Positions 48,736-62,218 of a stretch of 64,000 nucleotides of DNA are shown here, piece after piece. Made by a program: the position numbers and the translations under genes. A model generated the notes under the pieces. That model was not told the DNA's origin, ran no database searches, and was given only the letters and a program-made list of their open reading frames with translations. Numbering within the stretch: position 1 is the stretch's first letter; the number at the start of each line of letters is the position of its first letter. The stretch is from NCBI RefSeq assembly GCF_040412425.1, contig NC_089783.1, positions 37,374,125-37,438,124 on the forward strand. Direction: 5' to 3'. The stretch comes from Macrobrachium rosenbergii. Lineage: Eukaryota > Arthropoda > Malacostraca > Decapoda > Palaemonidae.

Positions 48736-48792
<57 letters not shown>
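48205..48792. repeat. CT-punctuated tandem repeat, 5 spacers
   Basis: (CT)n tracts (48273-48323, 48392-48453, 48511-48532, 48611-48656, 48741-48792) alternate with a 57-85 bp spacer. Spacer landmarks are GAAGTGAATTAAAAAA, TATTACCATTCRTTATATTA and AAAGGATG..GTGAAA. Frames 48150-48506 and 48684-48893 are repeat translations. Confidence 0.93.
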
Positions 48793-48795
<3 letters not shown>

Positions 48796-48969
48796 TCCGA
48801 TTCGTTCCCGTAACAAATGACACCGATACGAGTCCTGTAACTTCACAGCTGACAGACAAGTCGTACTCGCATATAATTAAAGGAATCGTATGAAAAGAAG
48901 AGTAAAGCTTCCATGAACTTCATTAAGAAAGGAATGGAATATGGAACTTCGCAGTTGAGTGCATCTCCA

Positions 48970-48970
<1 letters not shown>

Positions 48971-49000
<30 letters not shown>

Positions 49001-49029
49001 CTTCTTCTTCTTCTTCTTCTTCTTCTTCC
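48971..49029. repeat. (CTT)n microsatellite
   Basis: About 19 CTT units. I looked on the minus strand for an RTE LINE end before the AAG run, as at 58.27 kb, and saw none. Confidence 0.96.
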
Positions 49030-49449
<420 letters not shown>

Positions 49450-49749
49450 CTTTTGTAATACAATACAGGAAAGTTTTATTGTAAGGGAAAAAGAAAACTT
49501 GGTTGAACTTGATGAATATTTTATTTATATTAAGCCCATTCCATAATGTTTCTTTTTGTTTATTGCTTATCATACTTTAAGATTTATCGTATGGAAAATC
49601 TAGCAACTTTCTTTTCATAAATCCTTTGATATTCCAGACCGCCATTTTTGGAATTCCTGGTGCAAAGATGATGGCTGATAGTGGCGGAACTGAAGTCTTC
49701 CCAATACCCAATTCAGCGTGTTTTACATTTCAAGGTATGGTAACTTATA

Positions 49750-49753
<4 letters not shown>

Positions 49754-49827
<74 letters not shown>
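49754..49827. repeat. (CT)n microsatellite
   Basis: About 37 CT units. Confidence 0.97.
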
Positions 49828-50593
<766 letters not shown>

Positions 50594-50681
50594 GAAACCA
50601 CAATAACTGTTACAGTCAAAATTGTTATCCAAGCTCGTTATGAGGACTTTTTGTAGATTTTATTCTATGTAACAGAAAACA

Positions 50682-51078
50682 ATTAAAAGATGCGCCGAAG
50701 TTTCTTCAGCGCAACCGAGTTTCTGTACAGCGTTTAATCAAACAGATCTGTCTTTCGGTAGTCTCGGTATAATGCTGTATGAGCCGTGGCCCATGAAAAT
50801 TTAACCCACTGCCTGGTGGTGGCCTATCCTATATCGTTGTCAGAAGCACGATTATGGCTAACATTAACCTTAAATAAAATAAAAACTACTAAGATTAGAG
50901 GGCTGCAATTTGTTTTGTTTCGTGATTGGAGGGTGAAAGATCAGCATACCAATTTGCAGCCCTCTAGCCTCAGTAATTTTCAAGATCTGAGGGTGGACAG
51001 AGAAAAGTGCGGACAGAAAAAAATGCGGACGGAGAAATAAAGCCGGCACCGTGGTGTTCTTTTACAGAAAACTAAAAA
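50682..51078 (-). mobile_element. family A element, copy 11
   Basis: Full order of blocks; the CGGTGGTCTC region is shortened (CAAACAGATCTGTCTTTCGG). The plus frame 50786-51040 is the longest form of the recurrent family A frame. Confidence 0.88.
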
Positions 51079-51402
51079 CTTAAAACACGGAATGTTAATG
51101 AAATAGAAAGTGTTTTGCGAACAACCCCATATATGCTCACTGAATGTACGTTAATACACTCGTTTTTCATTCCAAAGAGAAAGTACATGATTCAAAAGAC
51201 CCCACCCGCCACCCCCACCTCCAGCAAAGAAAAGAATTCGAAAACAACACAGGATAACAGACCAACAACAGCAGCATGTTGGGAACAACGATCATTACAA
51301 GAATAAAAAGGAGGGATTATGGACACTACAGCCGAAATTCATTCTTAATGCCAGTGATGCAGGAAGCTTTCACGGCAGGGTAAATCCCAGCGAGAGAAAG
51401 GG

Positions 51403-51407
<5 letters not shown>
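51079..51407. other. single-copy DNA, nothing recognised
   Basis: A Thr/Pro/Gln-rich 63-codon frame (51115-51306) has no recognised domain. Confidence 0.4.

Positions 51408-51460
<53 letters not shown>
51408..51460. repeat. (GA)n microsatellite
   Basis: About 26 GA units. Confidence 0.97.
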
Positions 51461-51466
<6 letters not shown>

Positions 51467-51614
51467 TGGGATTAACGCACACGCGAAACCGCCACAGAAA
51501 CTACGAAAACATTTCGGGCTTAAAGAACCGGTTGACCTTTATAGATCGTAATGCGCATGGATATGATTCAAGCTGTTTTTAAGCTTTAGTTGAAGTACGG
51601 GTAGGAACAGACAA

Positions 51615-51618
<4 letters not shown>

Positions 51619-51701
<83 letters not shown>
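51619..51701. repeat. (TA)n microsatellite
   Basis: About 41 TA units. Confidence 0.97.
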
Positions 51702-51706
<5 letters not shown>

Positions 51707-51910
51707 GAATTTAAGGGAATATTGAAATCACGCCATAAAATCAGGATTTAGACGCGGCTAGAGCAAGTACCTAGTACACGCGAATTCGAAATTCGTTTCA
51801 GTTTTGGATTTACTGTCACGAATTCAATTCGTGCGCCATAATGTAAGGTTGTGTGATATACAAATCTCAAATACAAATGCTACAAGCGCGACGTAATGTA
51901 CCCTTTGCGG

Positions 51911-51916
<6 letters not shown>
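51702..51916. other. segment between two TA arrays with palindrome
   Basis: Contains CACGAATTCAATTCGTG (51817-51833, perfect 8-bp arms) and a related GCGAATTCGAAATTCG at 51780. It may be a decayed TA-flanked element, but no family member was found elsewhere in the window. Confidence 0.4.
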
Positions 51917-52008
<92 letters not shown>

Positions 52009-52030
52009 ATGCATAAATATTTATATAAAT

Positions 52031-52090
<60 letters not shown>
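51917..52090. repeat. (TA)n arrays
   Basis: TA runs 51917-51995 and 52036-52090 with TTTATAT/ATAAATA segments between. Confidence 0.95.
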
Positions 52091-52096
<6 letters not shown>

Positions 52097-52345
52097 TAAA
52101 TTTTAATTCGCTCTGCCTCGAAAATAATATATTTTCATAAATGTTACCCGAAGGGGATTTTTAGTTGATAATAAGTTCGTCGTCTCGGGCGCACGAGACG
52201 ACGAACTCATTATCAACTAAAAAATTCCGCATCGATGAACATATATGAAAATATATTATCTCCGAGACGGAGCGAATTGGATATTAAAGGAGAACTGTAG
52301 TTTAATGCTTGTATATGAATCACGGTGATGTGATAAAATTATATA
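52091..52345. mobile_element. head-to-head pair of family G elements (fold-back)
   Basis: The left arm is inverted family G (AATTCGCTCTGCCTCG, then TAGTTGATAATAAGTTCGTC). The right arm is direct (GACGAACTCATTATCAACTA, then CGAGACGGAGCGAATT). They meet at CGTCTCGGGCGCACGAGACG near 52190, and arms of about 95 bp pair almost perfectly. The right copy continues to the family 3' end (GTATATGAATCACGGTGATG, TGATAAAA) and a TA tail. The left copy also ends in TA. Confidence 0.9.
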
Positions 52346-52526
<181 letters not shown>

Positions 52527-52714
52527 ATATATATGTTAGTCTTTGTGAATAATGGATGTATTTAATGCTTGTGTTCCTTACTGATTTTTATGATAGTTTT
52601 AAGCTTCAAATAACTCTCTTTGTGTTCGTTACCACTGTCTAAAATGAATAAATCTTATAATACAAAAGTACCAATACCCACAGCAATATGAGAAGGAAAG
52701 AGATGTGGGGTCGG

Positions 52715-52716
<2 letters not shown>

Positions 52717-52785
<69 letters not shown>

Positions 52786-52880
52786 AGGGAGAGAGAGAGA
52801 GAGAGATACGTCATTCTGCTGATATGGTAATCAGTAAGAAAGTCGGAATGCACCATATATGCTGCTATGCTGGAGACTTG

Positions 52881-52952
<72 letters not shown>

Positions 52953-53031
52953 GTCAGTCCTGTGATATGGTGATCAGAATGAAAATCGGAGTGCACTATA
53001 TAACCATAAGCATTACTATGCTGGAAACTCG

Positions 53032-53077
<46 letters not shown>

Positions 53078-53156
53078 GACTGTCCTCTGATATGATAATC
53101 AGAAGGAAAGTCGGAATGCACCTTATAGCCATAAGCTTTACTTTGCTGGAGGCCCG

Positions 53157-53211
<55 letters not shown>
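52717..53211. repeat. GA-punctuated tandem repeat, locus 1
   Basis: (GA)n tracts alternate with an 80-86 bp spacer (52807, 52950, 53074). Landmarks are CTGATATGGTAATCAG, AAGTCGGAATGCACCATATA and TTTGCTGGAGACTCGCCA. The same spacer recurs at 57.3 kb. Glu-Arg-rich frames are repeat translations. Confidence 0.94.
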
Positions 53212-53213
<2 letters not shown>

Positions 53214-53551
53214 TCGTTAATGGTATCGAGACTGAGTCGCCTCTGTTCCCATCCCTTTTCCCAACAAACTTAGACGGTGTTTGATCGAGTCTGGTCTCTC
53301 TGGCGAAGCGATTTTACGAGAGAAGAACGAGGGTATCGATTGAATGTGAAAGTTCTCGGTAAAAGAATGAGAATGTCCCCTGATGAGAAGCTCTGCAAGC
53401 AATGAGTTCAGGAAGAAAAGGACAGGCAATTTGCCTAAAATTTTTATTTTTCAATGACTTAGGTATGTATCAAAAGAGATAAAATGTATCAAAAGAGATA
53501 AACTTCTTTAATTGTCTTAGTTATTTTCGTATGGGAATCTAATATCTCATT
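53212..53551. other. single-copy DNA, nothing recognised
   Basis: Less AT-rich than average. The minus frame 53217-53429 (70 codons) has no recognised domain. A short direct repeat ATGTATCAAAAGAGATAAA lies at 53465 and 53484. Confidence 0.4.
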
Positions 53552-53555
53552 GTGC

Positions 53556-53586
<31 letters not shown>

Positions 53587-53587
<1 letters not shown>

Positions 53588-53845
53588 TTGAATTTAATTG
53601 AATATAGAATTTACGCCGAAGGCCAAGCACTGGGACCAGTGAGGTCATTCAGCGCTGAAACGGAAATTAACAGTAAAAGTTTAAAAGATGTAACAGGAGG
53701 AAAACCTCGCAGTTGCACTATGAATCAATTGTTAGGAGAGGGTGGAAAGTAAGATGGAAGAAAGAGAATATGAGGGGAGGTATAGTAAAAGGGGTTGCAG
53801 CTAGGAGCCGAAGGGACGCTGCAAAGAACCTTACGTCATGCCTAC

Positions 53846-53847
<2 letters not shown>
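53587..53847 (-). mobile_element. family B SINE-like element, copy 8, truncated at a GA array
   Basis: From TTGAATTTAATTGAATATAG to GTCATGCCTACAG. The terminal inverted repeat is missing and replaced by (GA)n at 53848-53909. Another GA run lies at 53559-53584. Frames 53552-53752 and 53713-54042 carry the recurrent family B frame. Confidence 0.88.

Positions 53848-53909
<62 letters not shown>
53848..53909. repeat. (GA)n microsatellite
   Basis: About 31 GA units starting inside the SINE sequence at CTACAGGAGAG. Confidence 0.97.
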
Positions 53910-53911
<2 letters not shown>

Positions 53912-54440
53912 CTTTTGGTCCGAGTCTATTATCGTTATTAATGTTTTCTAAATTACTTTGTGTACAAATTTTTGCTGTTACTGTAGCGGAATATACTTGG
54001 AGGGAAGATTTAAAACCAGCTTTCGTAAAAAAGGACTGTTGAAGTATTTGTACCTGAGTTATCTTTATAGAAAGCACAGTTTATTCAGTTGAAACATTCA
54101 AGCGCTTTTATTGTAAGCATAATCTATTAAGGTAATGTATTAAATAGTAAAAATTTTTTAGGTTCCGACTAAAAAGAATGCAGTTAAAACAGAAGTGTTT
54201 ACCTGTCTGAAATTCAAGGTTTCCCTCTGTAACTTGATGTGCAAAGGTATACCACTTTGAACTTTCTTTAGTTTTTATTTGATGTGTGGAATAAACAGTA
54301 CTGACAAAAAAATATAGAATAAATTTACAATTTTGCTGACTAGTGACCTCAAATAAAAAGTCAATATGTATCTACCTACTCTTTTTACTTTAACTTATAT
54401 TGTTATGATGCCATAGTTGCTGCTTTTGTATCATTTTCAT
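53910..54440. other. single-copy AT-rich DNA, nothing recognised
   Basis: No repeat or plausible frame. Confidence 0.5.
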
Positions 54441-54530
54441 TTTATTATTATTATTATTATTATTATTATAATAATTATTATTATTATTATTATTATTATT
54501 ATTTATTATTATTATTTATTATTGCTGTTG
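54441..54530. repeat. (ATT)n array
   Basis: ATT units with ATAATAATT and ATTTATT breaks. Confidence 0.95.
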
Positions 54531-54559
54531 TTGTTGTTGCTAATAGATTCACAATTTCG

Positions 54560-54772
54560 TGAAAAACAATCTGTAATAAAAATCCACAATTATATATAGT
54601 AAATATATTACTATAAAATATGTAAAATAAACCAAAGACTTTCGAACACTTGAACGGTGTTCCTCATCAGTGCTAACGTTAGCACTGATGAGGAACACTG
54701 CTCAAGTGTTCGAAAGTCTTTGGTTTATTTTACATATTTTACATAGTAATATATTTTCTATATAATTGTGGA

Positions 54773-54776
<4 letters not shown>
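54560..54776. mobile_element. fold-back element F2 with hammerhead-like cores
   Basis: Near-perfect palindrome centred at 54675 (TGCTAACGTTAGCA) with arms of about 100 bp, lying between two ATT arrays. Both strands contain CTGATGA, a stem of GAACACT paired with AGTGTTC (GAACAC/GTGTTC on the other strand), then CGAAAG. On plus, CTGATGA is at 54685-54691 and GAAA at 54712-54715. On minus, CTGATGA is at 54670-54664 and GAAA at 54643-54640. This is the conserved hammerhead core order. Helices I and III are not convincingly formed. Confidence 0.8.
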
Positions 54777-54836
<60 letters not shown>

Positions 54837-54837
54837 G
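54777..54837. repeat. (ATT)n microsatellite
   Basis: About 20 ATT units abutting the right end of F2 (TGTGGATTTTTATTATT). Confidence 0.96.
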
Positions 54838-55702
54838 CATATTGAGTAAAAGGGGTTCCGTTGTAAATGAAATCCACCACTTGGATGAAAAAATTACAAA
54901 AAAAAGAAAAAAATAACAAAGCACCTAAAATAATTTAAGTCCTTTGTCGGATTTTTATATTCACGCTTCTTGTTTATTTGAAAAAATAAAAACTTTATCT
55001 TACGGTAATCATGGGGTACGCAAATGTCAATGTGATTACTGTTTAATATAGATTCTCATTATTTATGTTTCATCGTTCAGCAAAAAACCAAAGCAGAATT
55101 TTATACGATTTTACTGACTCGACCTCACCTCCGTCTGAACTCGACATCTCCTGTATGTTGATAAGCAGACGGGATCTTTCATTCCACGTCGATAACCTGT
55201 CCTTGCCAACTGCTGCTGAGGCTTTGGAACACGATTCCCGATTCCAGGAATTACCAAAAGGTCCCCACGGCTGTTGGGGGCTGAGTCCCTTACTATTCCC
55301 TTTAAGGACTTAACACACTAGGCAAGGACCCGTGCTAGGGTAAAGTCAGTTTAATCTAACCCACGATCTGATGTTTGCGTGGAAAAAGCGCCCCCCCCCC
55401 ACCCCACAAAAAATAGCCTTTTTTTGCGTGAATAAGTAAAAGAATAAAAAAAAATAATAATTGCAGACAATATTTTTTTATGGAGTTTATAAGTCACTTT
55501 TATTTTAAAGGTCTCAGTTTCAAATACCATCATATTTTTCCTTTTCATTTTGTTATTTAATCATATTTTGATGGCAACGGGTAATATGCGGTTTTATTTG
55601 CGTCGATGTTACAGTTAGATTAATTTATTATTGAAAGTAGTTGATGGCCACTACTGCTTTTTACTGTAACTAATACTGTTATCATCTTCATTTCACTGTT
55701 AA

Positions 55703-55705
<3 letters not shown>
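54838..55705. other. single-copy DNA with an uninformative open frame
   Basis: The plus frame 55065-55313 (82 codons, contains HVDNLSLPTAAEALEHDSRF) has protein-like composition but no family I recognise; it could be an element fragment. Part of the flank near 54847-54990 is similar to 55780-55930 (CCGT[TG]GTAAATGAA..TCCA, CACCTAAAAT[AC]AT). Each copy lies directly after an (ATT)n array, which implies an old duplication. Confidence 0.45.

Positions 55706-55769
<64 letters not shown>
55706..55769. repeat. (ATT)n microsatellite
   Basis: About 21 ATT units. Confidence 0.96.
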
Positions 55770-56015
55770 GCTAACGAATAAAAGGAGCTTCCGTGTAAAT
55801 GAAGTCCATTAATATGAAGAAAAAAAATATTTTAAATGATACACCTAAAATCATTTCAATCCATTGTCGAAATTTTATAGTCATACTTTTTTATTATTTT
55901 ACAAAAATATCTTTTTCCTAGGTATTCGTTGGATGTGTCAAATTGATCACTGTTAACGAGTGCTTGTCATTATCTGTGTTTCATAGTTCAGCAAATTTTT
56001 CCATACTATATATGT
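55770..56015. other. second copy of the post-(ATT)n flank
   Basis: Similar to 54840-55075 in order and content, including TTTTATAGTCATACTTTTTTA, TCACTGTT and TGTTTCATAGTTCAGCAAA near its end. Confidence 0.55.
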
Positions 56016-56100
56016 ATGTATGTATAACTGAATCACGAAAATATGGACCGTGATGAATATATAAATAAAGGCAAATGCCACAAAGGAAAGAGAAACAGCT
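56016..56100 (+). mobile_element. family H fragment
   Basis: GTATGTATAACTGAATCACG, ATATGGACCGTGATGAATAT and GAAAGAGAAACAGCTGAG match the fold-back at 59.0-59.2 kb. Confidence 0.75.
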
Positions 56101-56540
56101 GAGTTTTATGTATGTATGTAAATACTTGAAAGCTACAAGAACTAGCGTGCATTAAACATGATGAGGGAGAGAGTAAAAAACAAGTTTTTTTCATGGCGAA
56201 TACTTTGTTGACACGGGCTCAATAATATGTCAAAATATATTTTATTAAGATATTTAGAATCAGGACATCTAAAAGTATCCGGAATCAAATATATTTAATA
56301 TAAATGTTTTAAGTAAAGCGAAAGGGAATAGACGAAGCACCGTAACCTTTCCATCTTTATCCCCAAATCTAACCTCCAGAGGAGTTTTTTCTTTAAACGA
56401 AGGATAAAATAGAAATCCTACAATATGTTCCTGAACGTGTATACATTCATATCTGAGTAACATGGGATAAAGATATCCGTTATCCTTGGAAGGCGTCATA
56501 TATCTCCCGGGTTTCAGGAAATCCAAACAACTGCATTATA
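56101..56540. other. single-copy DNA, nothing recognised
   Basis: The minus frame 56269-56526 (85 codons) has no recognised domain. Confidence 0.4.
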
Positions 56541-56816
56541 CATGCGGTGCACTGTAGGCATTGCATAAGGCTCTTTGCGGCGTCCCTTCGGCCCCTAGCT
56601 GCAACCCCTCTCATTCGTTTTTCTATACCTCCGTTCATATTCTATTTCTTCCATCTTGCTTTCCACCCTCTCCTAATAATTGATTCATAGTGCAACTGCG
56701 AGGTTTCTTTCCTTTTACACCTCTCAGACCTTTTCACTGTCAGTTTCTTTTTCAGCGCTAAATGACCTCATAGGTCCCAGCACTTGGCCTTTGCCTAAAT
56801 TCTATATTCTGTTCTA
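56541..56816 (+). mobile_element. family B SINE-like element, copy 9 (5'-truncated)
   Basis: Starts inside the terminal inverted repeat (CATGCGGTGCACTGTAGGCA) and runs to the right end TTGCCTAAATTCTATATTCT. Confidence 0.88.
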
Positions 56817-57228
56817 TCCTAACACCTTCCTCGCTTACCGAGGGAGACTTCGGGGAACTTGGGATTCGGCGAGCGAATTTATCAAGTGGACAGGAGGGGG
56901 TTACACAGTGCAATACTGAAAATAAATCGTTTTCTTCGCGCTCTGGTCCAGCGAATGCGGTGTACCAGGGCCTTTGCACTTTGAGGACATTCTCTGTGAG
57001 AATTCGCGCTTTGTTGTCGTGTTTCGTGCTTTGCATAACTGAGAGAGCGTTTGCAATGTTGTTTATGTTTTGTAAAATGCTTTTCCAGGAAGTATTTTTC
57101 ACACTGAAAACCAAAAAAGGGATACAGAAAGAATATGTGAAATAGATATTGCGGTGGTGGTGATTGTAAAACTATGTACCGGAGGTAAGCAAAACTACAT
57201 AGCAAGATTTTAAAAAAGTCCTGCAAAG

Positions 57229-57232
<4 letters not shown>
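56817..57232. other. single-copy DNA, nothing recognised
   Basis: Overlapping frames on both strands (56758-57114 and 56882-57226 minus; 56960-57145 plus) without domains. Confidence 0.4.
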
Positions 57233-57283
<51 letters not shown>

Positions 57284-57359
57284 AATTTCCTAGATATGAT
57301 GATTAGAATGAAAATCGAATGCAACATACAGCCATGAGCTTTGCTTTGGTGAGACCTGC

Positions 57360-57426
<67 letters not shown>

Positions 57427-57505
57427 TTCAGTTCCCGGAAATGATGATCAGTAAGAAAATCGGAATGCACCATATAGCAATAAGCTTTGCTTTGCTGGAG
57501 ACCTG

Positions 57506-57568
<63 letters not shown>

Positions 57569-57570
57569 TC
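57233..57570. repeat. GA-punctuated tandem repeat, locus 2
   Basis: Three (GA)n tracts (57233-57280, 57364-57422, 57508-57567) and two spacers (57281, 57424) that match the 52.8-kb spacers, including AATCGGAATGCACCATATAG and CTTTGCTGGAGACCTGCCA. Confidence 0.94.
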
Positions 57571-57976
57571 AGTTTTAAGTCGAGCCCTTTATTGGATGAG
57601 AAGGAAAACTGCCGGTATAAGGAATTCAGCTCATGAACCTTTACCCAGTCAGAAAAAAAAATAATAATTCAACAAAAAATACCAGACTGACAGGAATTCC
57701 CTTCGCGTAAAAGATTCCAATGCACTTGAGAGATGCACTGAAAATACTGGACTGGAATCTCTTCCACTACAGTCCAATATCCGCGACCATGAGTTCTCGC
57801 CCGAAGGCGAGATGGGAAAATTTCTCTTGCCTCTCAGTCGGGCCAACGTCAGTATGGTATCCCCGATCGTCTGAATCTTTCAGCAAGCGATACTACTGGA
57901 TGTACCCAACGTTGTATGGCTCACTTTAAGAGGGAACCTCTCGCAGTGCCAGTGACAACCCCCAGACATGGAAATA

Positions 57977-58267
57977 GCGATTATTAAGCGAAGTAGATTT
58001 CTTTGGTATATGTAATGTAAAGGAAAAGAGATACTATAGCCAAGTAGTAAGAAGAGAGGAGGTGGAACCAATCAAGAGAGCTAAGAACATGCCAGTGACG
58101 GGGAGGAGGGGGGAGGAGTGTGGGGCGTCAGCGGATCAGATGGTTGGATGTGGTGAGGAGGGATATGGGTGAGGTGGGACTGGGGGAGGAAGATGCAAGG
58201 GATAGAAACAGATGGAGAAAGTTGACTCGAGCGGCCGACCCTGCTATACAGTGGGACTAATAAGGTC

Positions 58268-58299
<32 letters not shown>

Positions 58300-58361
58300 A
58301 AGAAGAAGAAGAAGAAGAAGAAGAAGAAGAAGAAGAAGAAGAAGAAGAAGAAGAAGAAGAA
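57977..58361 (+). pseudogene. RTE-type LINE 3' end: reverse transcriptase C-terminus plus (GAA)n tail
   Basis: An intact 43-codon frame at 58129-58257 starts QRIRWLDVVRRDMGEVGL and ends ADPAIQWD, followed by TAA TAA (58258-58263). Eight bases later a (GAA)n tract of about 30 units begins (58270-58361). Upstream, in shifted frames, are VEPIKRAKNMPV (58058-58095) and a degraded IIKRSRFLWY (57978-58007). This order matches the C-terminal region of RTE-like reverse transcriptases: basic WYGHV-type motif, KRA, RW.D.V..D, WD-stop. RTE elements end in short simple repeats, so the microsatellite is the element's tail. Frameshifts near 58015-58060 and 58115-58128 kill the reading frame, but the end is well preserved. 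Confidence 0.7.
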
Positions 58362-58999
<638 letters not shown>

Positions 59000-59182
59000 A
59001 ACTGACCCTCGAAAATATGGAACGTGATGAATATATAAATAACGACAAAATCCACGAGGGAAAGAGAAACAGTGGCGTGCTGCAAGGCCTTTCGACTTAA
59101 GTCCTTTGGTCAAATACAGGACTGTAGGTCGAAAGGCCTTGTGGCACCCATTGTTTCTCTTTCTTTCGTGGATTTTTTCTTT
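59000..59182. mobile_element. fold-back element H
   Basis: Arms 59043-59108 and 59116-59181 pair: AAATCCACGAGGGAAAGAGA with TCTCTTTCTTTCGTGGATTT, and GCAAGGCCTTTCGAC with GTCGAAAGGCCTTG. The loop is about 7 bases. Both arms carry the GGAC..GTCGAAAGGCC segment, which resembles hammerhead stem II plus GAAA. The CTGATGA box is not kept. It starts after (TG)n and ends at TA repeats. Confidence 0.8.
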
Positions 59183-59205
59183 ATATATATATGTATATAT
59201 ATATA

Positions 59206-59251
<46 letters not shown>

Positions 59252-59287
59252 TATATACTGTATATGTATAAAATACATATATATATA
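59183..59287. repeat. imperfect (TA)n array
   Basis: TA units with GTATA, ACCTA and TACTGTATA breaks. Confidence 0.93.
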
Positions 59288-59351
59288 CAAAGGATTTTGT
59301 CTTTATTTATATATTCATCACTTCCATATTTCCCTTGTGGATTTTTGTCAG

Positions 59352-59355
<4 letters not shown>
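59288..59355 (-). mobile_element. family H end fragment
   Basis: On minus: ACTGACAAAAATCCACAAGG, AAATATGGAAGTGATGAATA, TATAAATAAAGACAAAATCC. It matches the left end of the 59.0-kb fold-back. Confidence 0.75.
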
Positions 59356-59389
<34 letters not shown>

Positions 59390-59409
59390 TCATATACACA
59401 TATATATAT

Positions 59410-59502
<93 letters not shown>

Positions 59503-59505
59503 AAT
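59356..59505. repeat. (CA)n-(TA)n-(CA)n arrays
   Basis: CA run 59355-59388, TA runs 59399-59490 and ACACACACACA. Confidence 0.95.
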
Positions 59506-59733
59506 TTCCTTTATATTGTGGACAGGGTAGTTCGGCTTAGGTGTCAACTTTCAAATTTTCTCTTAATATTAAACGGTAAAATCACCCCGAGTATCGTATA
59601 ACACAACCGACAACTCTTTTTAACAATGCTATTCAGGGGAAGGATAATATTCATAACGAAGACTACTCGGTATCCATTACACGCGAGTCGTATAAGAAAT
59701 GGCTTCCTTTTCTGTGCAATAGCATTGCTGCTC
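59506..59733. other. single-copy DNA, nothing recognised
   Basis: The minus frame 59544-59750 (68 codons) has no recognised domain. Confidence 0.4.
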
Positions 59734-60070
59734 CCAACGTAGGCGAGCATCTTAACGGGTTAGTGTCATCAGTGCACCTCATGCGGTGCACTGTAGGCAT
59801 CACTTCAGGTTCTTTGCAGCGTCCCTTCGGTCCCTAGCTGCAGCCCCTTTTCGTTCCTTTTACTGCACCTCCTTTCATATTCTATATCTTCCATCTTACT
59901 TTCCACCCTCTTCTAACAATTGATTCATAGTGCAGCTGCGAGTTTTTCCATCTGTTACACCTTTCAAACTTTTACTGTCAATTTCCGTTTCAGTGCTGAA
60001 TGACCTCATTGGTCCCAGTCCTTGGTCTTTGGCCTAAATTCTATATTCAGTTCAATCCAACGTAGGCGAG
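59734..60070 (+). mobile_element. family B SINE, copy 10, with perfect 14-bp target-site duplication
   Basis: CCAACGTAGGCGAG at 59734-59747 is repeated exactly at 60057-60070. The body is 59748-60056 (309 bp), full length from CATCTTAACGGGTTAGTGTC to CTATATTCAGTTCAAT. Confidence 0.95.
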
Positions 60071-61886
<1,816 letters not shown>

Positions 61887-61984
61887 GGTTAACATGGCAG
61901 AGGTGGGTTGTTATCGATTTTAATTACAAATACGTGAGTTCGACAGTGATTTGTAGGTGGGAGTCGTTATCAACTTATACCTCA

Positions 61985-62215
61985 CTTAATGGCCGTGTGG
62001 TTTAATACGCGTCACTGTAGTCATGACTTCTTGTCTTCCGTGGTTCGAGCCCACGAGTCGACGAACTTATTATCAACTAAAAAATTCCCTGTCGGGTAGC
62101 ATATATGAATATATATTATTTCCGAGGTAGAGCGAATTTGATAATAAAGGACATTTGTAGCTTAATGATTGTATATGAATTAAGGTGATATGATAAAGTC
62201 ATTCATATATATAGA
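61985..62215 (+). mobile_element. family G tRNA-derived SINE with (TA)n tail
   Basis: The head has an A box TGGCCGTGTGG (61990-62000, one change from TGGCNNAGTGG). It has a B box GGTTCGAGCCC (62042-62052) that fits GGTTCGANNCC exactly, spaced 52 bases, so the internal pol III promoter is well kept. The body (CGACGAACTTATTATCAACT, GAGGTAGAGCGAATTTGATA) and 3' end (GTAGCTTAATGATTGTATAT, GGTGATATGATAAA) match the 52.1-52.3 kb pair and the ends at 29.9-30.5 kb. The TA array 62217-62316 is the tail. Confidence 0.85.
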
Positions 62216-62216
62216 T

Positions 62217-62218
62217 GC

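Noticed and set aside
48971..49029. (CTT)n as another RTE LINE tail on the minus strand
   Set aside because: No reverse transcriptase C-terminal motif is visible before the AAG run on that strand.
52717..53211. CRISPR-like reading of GA tracts as repeats with spacers
   Set aside because: The spacers are copies of each other, so it is a composite tandem repeat.
55065..55313. 82-codon frame as a gene
   Set aside because: Protein-like composition but no recognised family, no splice context, and it lies in a duplicated repeat flank.
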